A stretch of DNA of 14,926 nt from Chloroflexota bacterium (GCA_023381895.1 JAMCTA010000049.1:1-14926), one strand, 5' to 3'. Positions 6,294 to 13,229 are shown, counted from the stretch's first letter. Translations and numbers: made by a program. The notes: generated by a model from the sequence alone, not told the origin.

Positions 6294-7820
6294 CTACTTT
6301 CCAGACAGAGCCTTTTGGAGCTCTGCGTTGCACTCCTTATCGACGGCTGCCAGGGCATCTTTGGGCTGCGCCTTGCTATACAGGGCGTCACCAACGTGAG
6401 TGTTGAGCGAGTTCATGAAGTAGTCGGTCACCGGCGTCACTGGGCGCTGGTGCAAGGTTGCTTTGAGGATCTTTACGAACGGCGCCAGTTCTGGATTCTT
6501 CTCTTGTTCGGCCAAGGCAGGAGTAGTCTTGACGCCGGAGAAGGTCATACCCACCGACAACTGAGTAGCGAGCGTAGTTCCATCAGGGGAGGCACCGACC
6601 CAGTACAGCCACTGCCAGCCCTGATCGGGATTCTTGGCGCCGGTCGGCAGGCCCATGCACCAGCCACCCACCCACGAAGAGTGCGGCTGCGCTGGCGACG
6701 GGCCGGCTGGTAGGTAGGTCACACCGTACTGCATGTTCTTGCCGTACTTCTTGAAGTTTGGCAGCTCCCAGGGACCGAAGGGCTGCATCGCGACCTTTCC
6801 CTGGATGAACCCACCATCAAGGCCGAGCGAGCCGAAGCCAGACTGGAAGCCACTCAGCTTCGTAATGTTGTAGCGCTTGGCATAGCCCACCATCCACTCC
6901 AGAGCGGCGATATTCTGAGGGTCGGAGGCCGTAAACGTCTGCTTACTGCTATCATAGAACTCGCCCCCAAAGTCCCAGCCCCACGTCACCATAGAGTTAG
7001 CCATTCCATAGACAGCCCAGGGAATGATGCCAATCCGCTCTACGGCCGAGCCGCTCTGCTTGACGATCTTGCTGTTGACATCGTCCATCTCCTGAATGGT
7101 TGTCGGTGGCTTCTCAGGATCCAGGCCGACTTCCTTGAAGACGTCCTTGTTCCAGAAGAAACCGAAGTTGGTGTCGGCGCCGTAGGGAATGGCCCAGGTG
7201 TGGCCACTCCAGTTGATCTCCTTCCAGCATGGCACCCAGAAGTCGTTAGCTGTCAGCTTGCTTTGGGCGTAGTATTTGTCAAGCTGACTTAGCACGCCAT
7301 GAAAAGCCCAACCGGCGACTTCCGGGCCATCCACGTAGATCACTTCCGGGGGCACCCCACCAGCGACAGCGGCGAAGAACTTCTGGCTCGTGGAGAGGTT
7401 GTTCGAGGAGTAGACCATCTTCACCCCGACGTCGGGGTGTGTCTTTTCAAACCCATCGGCCAACTTGAAAAGGTCCTCGACCCGGTTACCCCCAAAGGGG
7501 TGCCACACCTGAATCGTGTACTTGCGACCGGCAGCAGCCTGGCGCACGGGCACTGGCGTAGCCGTTGGGGTGGCCGCCGCTCCTGCCGCGCTGCTCGTGC
7601 TGGTGGCAGCCGATGAAGAAGCGGCAGAAGTCTTCGGCGCCGCGACACTCGTGGACGCCTTCGCCGCAGTGGTGCTCGCTGCTGAGCTTGATGAGGTGCC
7701 AGCGGTCACACCTGGCGGTGTCGTTCCACACGCAGCCAGCGAGACGACCGCCGCGGCGCCACCGAGACCGAGCAAGGCGCGCAATACCTGACGGCGCGTC
7801 TGCTGAAGATCAGGGGACAT
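6294..7820 (-). CDS. Sugar ABC transporter substrate-binding lipoprotein (family 1), Tat-type signal
   Basis: This 508-residue extracellular solute-binding protein is the first gene of the importer operon. The N-terminus has a twin-arginine motif TRRQVL (residues 8-13), a hydrophobic stretch, and a lipobox L-A-A-C with the lipidated cysteine at residue 31, so it is probably exported by Tat and membrane-anchored. Residues about 38-90 are a Ser/Ala/Thr/Pro low-complexity linker, which explains a length above the usual 420-450. The mature domain begins YTIQVWHPFGG and follows the family-1 binding-protein pattern, with an early W-H motif, F-E-x-x-x-P-D-V, and later aromatic residues. The ATG at 7818-7820 has GGAGGAGA about 9 bases upstream. 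The ligand is unknown, though the fold family and permeases point to a mono- or oligosaccharide. Confidence 0.92.
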   Translation of the reverse strand: MSPDLQQTRRQVLRALLGLGGAAAVVSLAACGTTPPGVTAGTSSSSAASTTAAKASTSVAAPKTSAASSSAATSTSSAAGAAATPTATPVPVRQAAAGRKYTIQVWHPFGGNRVEDLFKLADGFEKTHPDVGVKMVYSSNNLSTSQKFFAAVAGGVPPEVIYVDGPEVAGWAFHGVLSQLDKYYAQSKLTANDFWVPCWKEINWSGHTWAIPYGADTNFGFFWNKDVFKEVGLDPEKPPTTIQEMDDVNSKIVKQSGSAVERIGIIPWAVYGMANSMVTWGWDFGGEFYDSSKQTFTASDPQNIAALEWMVGYAKRYNITKLSGFQSGFGSLGLDGGFIQGKVAMQPFGPWELPNFKKYGKNMQYGVTYLPAGPSPAQPHSSWVGGWCMGLPTGAKNPDQGWQWLYWVGASPDGTTLATQLSVGMTFSGVKTTPALAEQEKNPELAPFVKILKATLHQRPVTPVTDYFMNSLNTHVGDALYSKAQPKDALAAVDKECNAELQKALSGK

Positions 7821-8060
7821 GGTTTAGTTCTCCTCCCTGCGATTCAACGCAGCTCAACTCAATATCAAAGCACGTGTGATTCCGGTAGGGAGCCATACGA
7901 GCCGAGCTCGCTTTCCTCTGCGCTGCCGCTCACCTCCTCCTACGGTCGCTACAGCACTGCCGCGGATCGTGTTGAAGCGCACCAACGGTTGCGACCATGG
8001 CGCGCACGGTCCGAAGCTCTCCAGCTGGTCAGTTACACGGGGGTGCCTTGTAGTTCGGCC

Positions 8061-8089
8061 ATACTAGCACAGCCGCCGGGGAGCGTCAA
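8061..8089 (-). promoter_or_regulatory. sigma70-like promoter of the sugar ABC operon
   Basis: On the minus strand, TTGACG (8084-8089), a 17-base spacer and TAGTAT (8061-8066) form a near-consensus promoter directed toward the binding-protein gene. The predicted start near 8054 leaves a leader of about 230 bases, long enough for regulation after initiation. It is the best promoter match in the window. Confidence 0.75.
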
Positions 8090-8105
8090 GACTCACCACA
8101 AACGA

Positions 8106-8119
8106 CACCAACATTGGTG
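8106..8119. promoter_or_regulatory. Operator-like palindrome CACCAA-CA-TTGGTG
   Basis: This perfect inverted repeat has 6-base arms and a 2-base centre. It lies 16 bases upstream of the -35 box of the leftward sugar promoter and about 90 bases upstream of the rightward VIT start. It could serve a regulator of either gene, and its position suits an activator of the sugar operon. An imperfect relative lies at 7980-7993. Confidence 0.45.
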
Positions 8120-8161
8120 ATTAGTCACACCCTCCGGCATCGCTACCATAGAACCGGTGGC

Positions 8162-8181
8162 AGTGACCTTGTCTGGTCACT
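8162..8181 (+). repeat. Inverted repeat upstream of the VIT-family gene
   Basis: AGTGACC (8162-8168) and GGTCACT (8175-8181) are exact inverted copies separated by TTGTCT. The element ends 15 bases before the AGGAGG Shine-Dalgarno site of the iron-transporter gene. It could be an operator for a metal-responsive repressor or a leader hairpin. It does not match the Fur or DtxR consensus sequences that I know. Confidence 0.5.
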
Positions 8182-8208
8182 TGAAGCACCACTCAGAGGA
8201 GGGTGTGG

Positions 8209-9366
8209 ATGGAGCACGGAACGAGCGGGCCTGATGTGCAGCGACTACTGGAGGCTTGGCGGGGAGAAGTGGAGGCAGGGGCCGTCTACCACGCGCTGGC
8301 GGAGCGCGAGCGCGATCCGCGCCGGGCGGCTGTCATCGCCCGGATGGCGGAGGTCGAAGACGGGCACCGGCAGCGGCTTGAGGCTCGTTTGCGAGAGTTG
8401 GGAGTGCCAGTCCCGGATGCCAGCCAGGTAAAGCTATCCCCCTGGCTGCGCGCGCAAGTTCGCCTCGCACCGATTGAGCGCCTACTGGCAGCCCGCGAGG
8501 CCGCTGAGAACACGGAGGTCGCCGGACGCTATGGCCAGCCCACCGGCGATACGCAGACGGACCGGTTGCTGGGTGAGCTGCGCCAGGACGAGCACGGCCA
8601 CGCCCGGCAACTTGCGACGATGCGCCAGAGCGGCAGCGCCGGCACCGCCTCACTCGTGGAGTCGAAGCTGCAGCACATCTTGGGGCGGGAGACGTGGCAC
8701 CAGACCGGCACCGGCTGGATCTCGGGGGCGATCTACGGGGCCAACGATGGACTGGCGGCGGTCTTCGGGATTGTGTCGGGGGTGGCGGGAGCGACGGGCG
8801 GCTCCAGCTTCGTGCTGACAGCCGGGCTGGCCGGTGCCCTCGCCTCCGCCCTGTCCATGGCCACCGGCGCCTTTCTGGCTGAGCGGTCTCAAGGCGAGGT
8901 GACAGCGGCCAATCTGGCGCAGGAGCGCCAGGAGATCGAGGAGCGTCCGGAGGAAGAGAAGGAGGAGCTTTCCCTCTACTACCAGCTCAAAGGCCTGGAT
9001 CAGCAAGAGGCCGACGTACTCGCCGAGAAACTCTCCCAGAACCCGGATGCCTTCCTCCATTTGCTCGCCGCCGAAGAACTGGGCGGAGCCAAGGCGGAGA
9101 GTGGCAACCCGGCGCAGGCAGCACTTGCAGCCGGCGTGAGCACGGGCATCGGCGCGCTCATCCCGGTGCTGCCCTTCTTCTGGCTTCACGGCGCGCTCGC
9201 GGTGCTCCTGGCCGCTGCCATTTCGCTCGTTGCGCACTTCCTGGTGGGGGCGGCCAAGTCGCTCTTTACCTTGCGCAGCTGGTGGGCAGCGGGGCTGGAA
9301 ATGACGCTGGCCGGAGTGATCGTCGGTGGTGTCACGTTTGCTGCCGGCTTGCTCTTTCACGCATAG
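8209..9366 (+). CDS. Ferritin-like/VIT1 fusion iron transporter (erythrin-VIT, MbfA type)
   Basis: This 385-residue protein has two parts. Residues 1-140 are a ferritin-like (erythrin) domain with di-iron ligand candidates E20, E50-x-x-H53, E97/E100 and E128-x-x-H131; both E-x-x-H motifs are intact. Residues about 165-385 are a VIT1/CCC1 membrane domain. It starts with IYGANDGLAAVFGIVSGVAG (D180-G181 is the family hallmark), then a Glu-rich cytoplasmic metal-binding loop (EERPEEEKEEL) and three C-terminal hydrophobic segments. Characterised MbfA proteins oxidise ferrous iron and move it across the membrane to protect against iron stress. The ATG at 8209 lies six bases after AGGAGG; the in-frame GTG at 8203 overlaps that site and is rejected. 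The gene is divergent from the sugar operon and probably monocistronic. Confidence 0.88.
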   Translation: MEHGTSGPDVQRLLEAWRGEVEAGAVYHALAERERDPRRAAVIARMAEVEDGHRQRLEARLRELGVPVPDASQVKLSPWLRAQVRLAPIERLLAAREAAENTEVAGRYGQPTGDTQTDRLLGELRQDEHGHARQLATMRQSGSAGTASLVESKLQHILGRETWHQTGTGWISGAIYGANDGLAAVFGIVSGVAGATGGSSFVLTAGLAGALASALSMATGAFLAERSQGEVTAANLAQERQEIEERPEEEKEELSLYYQLKGLDQQEADVLAEKLSQNPDAFLHLLAAEELGGAKAESGNPAQAALAAGVSTGIGALIPVLPFFWLHGALAVLLAAAISLVAHFLVGAAKSLFTLRSWWAAGLEMTLAGVIVGGVTFAAGLLFHA

Positions 9367-9451
9367 GCATGGCACCGCTTGCAGCACTGAGCACCACGGC
9401 CACCGGCGCCCGCACGAGGCCTCCTCCTGCTCGTGACACGTGACACAGGCG

Positions 9452-9475
9452 CCCATTGCCCGTGCAAACAATGGG
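9452..9475. repeat. Inverted repeat CCCATTG / CAATGGG
   Basis: Exact 7-base arms are separated by 10 bases, 85 bases after the VIT-gene stop. No T-run follows, so it may be either the end signal of the VIT transcript or an operator for the USP gene downstream. It directly follows the tandem CGTGACA motif. Confidence 0.45.
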
Positions 9476-9627
9476 GTAAGATGCTATCCAAGGAGGACGA
9501 AAAGAGCAGCGAAGTAGGCCGAGCCCGGACCACTGGCTCCTCGGAATCCTTCCAGCCGGAGCGTGTGCTTGCAGCTTGGAAGACACGGCAAGTATCGCAC
9601 CGAGCGGTTCGCCGGCGAGCTATACTC

Positions 9628-9647
9628 GCATTTACCGAGCATTTACC
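9628..9647 (+). repeat. Direct repeat of GCATTTACC, one helical turn apart
   Basis: GCATTTACC occurs at 9628-9636 and again at 9639-9647, giving an 11-base period. It starts two bases after a TATACT hexamer and 107 bases before the USP start codon. Same-face tandem sites suit a regulator overlapping a transcription start, but no -35 box was identified. Confidence 0.4.
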
Positions 9648-9734
9648 TGGTGCAAAGCCTTCCGCGACTTCCAGGAAGCAGTATTAGCAACGCTGGAGTC
9701 TCGTTCCCGCTTGTTCTTAGGGAGCACAACGACT

Positions 9735-10772
9735 ATGTATGGAACCATCTTGGTGCCCCTCGACGGATCGGGTCTGGCTCTACGCGCCCTACCGTTTGCC
9801 AAGGACATCGCTCGCAGTACTGGGGCACGACTCGTCCTCGCGTACGCGCTGGCGCCTTGGGAGCTCCCGATCGACATGCCGCCGCAGGTGCGTTCAGCAG
9901 CGAACGAGCTCCTTTCCAGCGGCGTAGACGTGCGCGTTCACCTCTGCCCGCCGCGGGTAGGCAGTGCTGGACGGTCGCTCGTCGAAGCAGCCGATGAAGA
10001 GCGCGCTGGGCTCATCATCATGGCGACTCACGCCCGCGGCGAGGTGGGACGGACGTTGCTCGGCAGCGTCGCCGACTACGTTGTCCGGCACGCTTCCGTT
10101 CCCGTGCTGGTCCTCACGGAGTCGAGTGAGCTGCGCTGGTCTTCCGGGCGGCCTCAGCGCGTACTCGTTCCTCTCGATGGCTCAGCCCGGTCAGAGGCAG
10201 CACTGGAGGAGGCCGTTCACATTGCCGAATTCTCCGGCGCCACGCTCTTGCTTCTGCGCGTTGCAGACTTTCAAGCGGTAGTCGATGGGGCAGAGCCGGC
10301 AGGTGTAAGCTTCCAGATGGAGCAGCTCTTGATCGAGACCCGCCACTACCTACACGGTCTGATGACCCGTCTGAACGATGGGCATATCGAGGCAGAGATG
10401 CTTGCAGCGGTGGGATCTCCCGAGCTGGCAATCCCCGAGGCGGTACGTGACCGTCGTGCTGACCTGGTGGTGATGAGCACACACGGCGGTGGCACCGGCA
10501 CAATGTTGCTCGGCAACGTTGCGATACGTACGGTCCAGCGAAGCCTGGCGCCGGTACTGCTCATCCACGTGCTGCCCGAGACATCTAGTGCAGTCCACCC
10601 CTATCCACCGGTTGAGGAGCAGCATCCGCTCTTCGTCGCCCTCACCCCGGCAGAAGCAGCACTCGTCATGCGAGCCCTGCAAGGGATGGAGAGTTTGGCG
10701 GTAACGACCACTACCGAACGGCACCTCATCGACCAGTTGACGGAGCATTTGCAGGCGCTGCTCCGGGAGTAG
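9735..10772 (+). CDS. Tandem universal stress protein (two USP domains)
   Basis: This 345-residue soluble protein has two USP folds. Domain 1 covers residues 1-128. It starts YGTILVPLDGS and ends with GEVGRTLLGSVADYVVRHA and VPVLVL. Domain 2 covers about 140-280. It starts RVLVPLDGSARSE and has the loop THGGGTGTMLLGN and APVLLIH. The nucleotide loop is only partly canonical: domain 1 has Ala where ATP-binding USPs have the first glycines, and domain 2 ends in G-N instead of G-S/T. Nucleotide binding is therefore uncertain. Residues 285-345 are an extra tail of unknown role. The ATG at 9735 follows GGGAG by about 10 bases and begins exactly at the USP strand. The frame is open back to 9576, but that extension has no USP character. 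A PhnP-like gene follows after 72 bases on the same strand. Confidence 0.88.
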   Translation: MYGTILVPLDGSGLALRALPFAKDIARSTGARLVLAYALAPWELPIDMPPQVRSAANELLSSGVDVRVHLCPPRVGSAGRSLVEAADEERAGLIIMATHARGEVGRTLLGSVADYVVRHASVPVLVLTESSELRWSSGRPQRVLVPLDGSARSEAALEEAVHIAEFSGATLLLLRVADFQAVVDGAEPAGVSFQMEQLLIETRHYLHGLMTRLNDGHIEAEMLAAVGSPELAIPEAVRDRRADLVVMSTHGGGTGTMLLGNVAIRTVQRSLAPVLLIHVLPETSSAVHPYPPVEEQHPLFVALTPAEAALVMRALQGMESLAVTTTTERHLIDQLTEHLQALLRE

Positions 10773-10844
10773 TAGGATGCGCGTGGTGACAGCGGTCTGC
10801 CCAGGGGAACGATACGCTGGCCTCGATCGGCCAAGGAGGTGCAC

Positions 10845-11699
10845 GTGCGTGTGGAGGTTCTGGGGAGGGGAGGAGCGCTGCCTCCACCCAGACCAGGTTG
10901 CCGTTGCCGCGTCTGCCTACAGGCTCGCGCTGAGGGAATCCCCGCGGCGCGGACCGGGCCAAGCGTATTCATCCACGGTCCGGACCTCCTCATCGATACG
11001 CCGGAGGATATCCGTCAGCAGCTCAACCGCTCGACGATTGGGCACATCGCCGCATGTACGTTCTCGCACTGGCATCCCGACCACACGCTCGGGCTGCGCA
11101 TCTGGGAACATCTCAACTGGGATGTGCGCCGGTGGCCACCGGCGCACAAACGAACACCCATCTTCCTACCGGCACGCGTCGCCCAAGACTTCAAGGACCG
11201 TAACTTCCTGTGGGGCCAGCTCAGCTATCTGGAGGAAGTCGGGCTCATCGACGTCGTTGTGCTCGACGAGGGCGCCAGCTTCGTGCTAGGCGCCACGACG
11301 ATTCAGCCGCTGTGCCTCGCTGAGCGCTACGTCTATGCGTTCCTGCTTGAGAGCGAGGGAAAGCGCGTGCTCCTCGCTCCCGATGAGACATTTCAATGGG
11401 AGCCACCACAGGACTTGGGGCCACTTGATCTGGCACTGTTACCGATGGGGATCGTCGAGCTCGATCCCTTCACAAGAGAACGCCGCATCCCGCGCGCTCA
11501 TCCCTTTCTACAATCCGAAGCCACGTTCGAGCAGACCCTCGAGCTGGTTCTCCGGCTGAACGCACGGCAGACGGTACTGAGCCACATTGAGGAGATGGAT
11601 GGGCTCACCATTGAGGCCCGACGGATGCTCGAGGAGCGATTGCGCCGAGACGGTCTGAGCGTCCGCTTTGCTTTCGACACGATGGTGCTGGAGCCGTGA
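10845..11699 (+). CDS. Metallo-beta-lactamase-fold hydrolase, PhnP-like
   Basis: This 284-residue soluble enzyme has metal ligands of the MBL superfamily: H75-x-H77-x-D79-H80 (SHWHPDH), D180 (LLAPDE) and H247 (LSHIEEMDG). The N-terminus has the glycine strand VEVLGRGGA and a C-x-C-x-x-C group at residues 19-24 (CRCRVC). Both features recall PhnP-type phosphodiesterases, in which these cysteines hold a structural zinc. No phosphonate genes are in view, so the substrate is open. The GTG at 10845 was chosen because AAGGAGG ends five bases before it; the GTG at 10839 overlaps that site. A TGGCC/GGCCA stem (10818-10833) sits directly upstream of the Shine-Dalgarno site. The gene is probably co-transcribed with the USP gene and is convergent with the radical SAM gene. 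Confidence 0.85.
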   Translation: MRVEVLGRGGALPPPRPGCRCRVCLQARAEGIPAARTGPSVFIHGPDLLIDTPEDIRQQLNRSTIGHIAACTFSHWHPDHTLGLRIWEHLNWDVRRWPPAHKRTPIFLPARVAQDFKDRNFLWGQLSYLEEVGLIDVVVLDEGASFVLGATTIQPLCLAERYVYAFLLESEGKRVLLAPDETFQWEPPQDLGPLDLALLPMGIVELDPFTRERRIPRAHPFLQSEATFEQTLELVLRLNARQTVLSHIEEMDGLTIEARRMLEERLRRDGLSVRFAFDTMVLEP

Positions 11700-11703
11700 T
11701 GGC

Positions 11704-11728
11704 CCCGACAGGTCAGTCCCCTGTCGGG
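11704..11728. terminator. Hairpin between convergent genes, probable terminator
   Basis: CCCGACAGG (11704-11712) and CCTGTCGGG (11720-11728) form a perfect 9-bp GC-rich stem with a 7-base loop, starting 4 bases after the MBL-gene stop. The radical SAM gene ends at 11811 from the other side. T-runs are lacking on both sides, so it would be a T-poor intrinsic terminator or need Rho. Its position strongly suggests transcript ending. Confidence 0.6.
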
Positions 11729-11810
11729 CGCAAGCCCTGGTCTCTTCCGCTGGTCCCGTCGACCAGCACCCAGCTGAGTGACCTGGCCGCGGGGCTTCCA
11801 ACTAATGAGG

Positions 11811-12977
11811 TTAATGAGGGAGGCGCGGCCCGGTAGTCTGCAGATCCCGTCGCACAAGACCAGCCACACTCTGGAGGCGCGGAAGACTCTGGCGGAAGAA
11901 CTGCTGATACGCGGAACAGAAGTACGGGAGTGAACGTTCGACACTGCCCGTCGCCATCCGGCGGTAGCGCGGGCATTCACCATAGCAGAGCGTCCGCCAC
12001 TGACAGGTCCGGCACTGACGGTGAAGCTGGCTCTTGAGCGCACCGAAGCGGCTCAGTCCTCCGTCTTCGAGGATGCTGGTGAGCGTGCGCTCGTGAATGT
12101 TTCCCAACTTTGCTCCGGGCTCGACGAAGAAATCACACGGATAGATGTCCCCATTGTGCTCCAGCACGACATAACCACCGCATACTGGTGCAAGCTGACA
12201 GCTCTCCGAGGGGAGGCCGAGGAGCATCTGCACGAGATTGTCGAAGAGCCGGATGCGCACGTCGCGCCATCCCATGGTGAGCCACTCATCGAGGAGCTCG
12301 TTCAAGAAGCGGCCATACTGGGCAGGTGTGATTGACCAGGGGGTGTACACGCCGTCGCCTTCGGCGTGTCCGGGGGCGGTCTCCACACACGGAATGAACT
12401 GCAGCCACTGGCCACCGTGATCGACCAGATAGTGGAGGAGCTCTCGGGGACGATCCACGTTGCTCTGGCTGACAACCGTGAGGATGTTGACCTCGACACC
12501 GTGCTGGTTCAGGTGTTCGATCCCCTCGAGCACGCGTGCGTGCGTGCTATGGTCTCCCCAGTCTCGGCGAAAGCGGTCGTGACGCTCGGGAGGACCGTCC
12601 AGGCTGACACCCACGAGAAAGCGCCACTGCTTGAAGAAGGCTGCCCACTCATCATCGAGGAGAGTTCCATTTGTCTGGAGGACGTTGGTGATCTGCCAGG
12701 GAATGCCTCCCGTTGGCTTCGCAGCCTGCTGGCGCTCCACGACCTGTTCGAAGAAACGAAGCCCCATGAGGGTGGGCTCTCCTCCTTGCCAGGCAAAGGA
12801 GAGGTGCGGTGCAGATACCGCTGCGTACTGCTCGAGAAAGCGATCGAACGTCTCCAATGTCAGCTTCGGGGCGTTGCGCCACGGGTAGAGCGCCCGCTTT
12901 TCCAGGTAGAAGCAGTAGCTGCAGTGGAGATTGCAGCGGCTTGACGCCGGCTTGATGAGCACACCCAAAGGCTGCAC
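11811..12977 (-). CDS. Anaerobic sulfatase-maturating enzyme type radical SAM/SPASM protein
   Basis: This 388-residue iron-sulfur enzyme has the radical SAM motif C15-x3-C19-x2-C22 (CNLHCSYC), the anSME marks QTNGTLL (101-107) and SLDGP (125-129), and a SPASM region. The SPASM cysteines are C260, C266, C281, C322, C325, C331, C335 and C354, with D282 directly after C281. As I recall the Clostridium perfringens enzyme, this spacing matches its two auxiliary 4Fe-4S clusters and catalytic aspartate almost exactly. Family members oxidise a Cys or Ser in a C/S-x-P-x-R site to formylglycine. The GTG start at 12975-12977 has GGAAGGA seven bases upstream. No sulfatase gene is in the window. The divergent neighbour encodes a secreted protein containing S-D-P-T-R, a possible but unproven target. 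A related SPASM peptide-modifying enzyme is the alternative. Confidence 0.88.
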   Translation of the reverse strand: MQPLGVLIKPASSRCNLHCSYCFYLEKRALYPWRNAPKLTLETFDRFLEQYAAVSAPHLSFAWQGGEPTLMGLRFFEQVVERQQAAKPTGGIPWQITNVLQTNGTLLDDEWAAFFKQWRFLVGVSLDGPPERHDRFRRDWGDHSTHARVLEGIEHLNQHGVEVNILTVVSQSNVDRPRELLHYLVDHGGQWLQFIPCVETAPGHAEGDGVYTPWSITPAQYGRFLNELLDEWLTMGWRDVRIRLFDNLVQMLLGLPSESCQLAPVCGGYVVLEHNGDIYPCDFFVEPGAKLGNIHERTLTSILEDGGLSRFGALKSQLHRQCRTCQWRTLCYGECPRYRRMATGSVERSLPYFCSAYQQFFRQSLPRLQSVAGLVRRDLQTTGPRLPH

Positions 12978-13071
12978 GTCGTGTTCCTTCCACCGTTGGC
13001 TCAGTCAACAAGAGCACCAGATCTATAAGTGTCACCCAAAGACACCACTGGCCACAAGTATTCGCGGAGGA

Positions 13072-13102
13072 AGGTGCCAGCGCGCGTGCTCGCGGAGCAC
13101 CT
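13072..13102. repeat. Nested, mutually exclusive inverted repeats in the divergent spacer
   Basis: GTGCTC (13086-13091) pairs with GAGCAC (13095-13100) around GCG. AGGTGC (13072-13077) can pair with GCACCT (13097-13102). The two pairings share bases 13097-13100, so only one can form at a time. CGCGGAG is also repeated directly at 13063-13069 and 13091-13097. The element lies 37 bases upstream of the -35 box of the secreted-protein gene. The rest of the 252-base spacer (12978-13229) holds no gene. Confidence 0.4.
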
Positions 13103-13138
13103 GCAGACAATCTAAGAGTAGCCAAAGATTACTACACC

Positions 13139-13167
13139 TTGACAAGCGGGCAGCAACACCGTAGAGC
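13139..13167 (+). promoter_or_regulatory. sigma70-like promoter of the secreted-protein gene
   Basis: A perfect TTGACA (13139-13144), a 17-base spacer and a weaker TAGAGC (13162-13167) precede the secreted-protein gene. The start would be near 13174, with a leader of about 56 bases to the GTG at 13230. The -10 box matches only three of six consensus bases, so an activator may be needed. Confidence 0.55.
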
Positions 13168-13229
13168 GCAGTGTGACTCATCTGCGCGGCTAGCCGGTTG
13201 TCGCTGCCTGCCATAAGGGGGGGAGACTG

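Larger units (their letters stand above)
7821..8208. other. 388-base divergent control region between sugar ABC operon and VIT gene
   Basis: No gene is supported here. It contains the leftward promoter (8061-8089), a perfect palindrome just upstream of it (8106-8119), and a leader of about 230 bases for the sugar operon. It also contains the inverted repeat (8162-8181) and Shine-Dalgarno site of the rightward gene. A CACCAAC-G-GTTGCG sequence at 7980-7993 in the leader resembles the 8106-8119 palindrome. A 5-bp CTGCG/CGCAG stem (7837-7852) lies directly beside the binding-protein Shine-Dalgarno site. Confidence 0.5.
9367..9734. other. 368-base spacer between VIT gene and USP gene
   Basis: I see no supported gene. 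In order it holds the tandem CGTGACA motif (9430-9446), a 7-bp inverted repeat (9452-9475), an AAGGAGG with no start codon at a useful distance (9490-9496), and a GC-rich stem (CCGAGCC 9519-9525 with GGCTCCTCGG 9535-9544). It ends with two 9-base direct repeats (9628-9647) just downstream of TATACT (9621-9626). No good -35 box pairs with TATACT. Confidence 0.4.

Noticed and set aside
6287..6394. N-terminal extension of the MalF-like permease
   Set aside because: It would overlap the binding-protein gene by about 100 bases and adds residues unlike the family. The ATG at 6284-6286 fits operon spacing.
7933..8000. Possible 22-codon upstream open frame in the sugar-operon leader (minus strand, ATG at 7997-7999 region)
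   Set aside because: There is no Shine-Dalgarno site before it and no regulatory peptide pattern, so chance is the simpler reading.
8650..9471. Minus-strand 273-codon open frame opposite the VIT gene
   Set aside because: It is a mirror frame of a GC-rich gene; the plus strand has an unmistakable ferritin-like/VIT protein.
9598..9626. TATACT as the -10 box of a USP promoter
   Set aside because: The hexamer at -35 distance (CACCGA) is a poor match. TATACT is kept only as a note beside the direct repeats.
9433..9687. 84-codon open frame upstream of the USP gene, with AAGGAGG inside it
   Set aside because: The AAGGAGG lies after the possible start codons, and the protein shows no domain or composition bias supporting coding.
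9576..9734. N-terminal extension of the USP protein
   Set aside because: The 53 extra residues have no USP character, while the ATG at 9735 begins at the first strand and follows a Shine-Dalgarno site.
13020..13060. TTATAG on the minus strand as a -10 box for the radical SAM gene
   Set aside because: No acceptable -35 hexamer lies 16-18 bases upstream, so the promoter of this gene remains unassigned.
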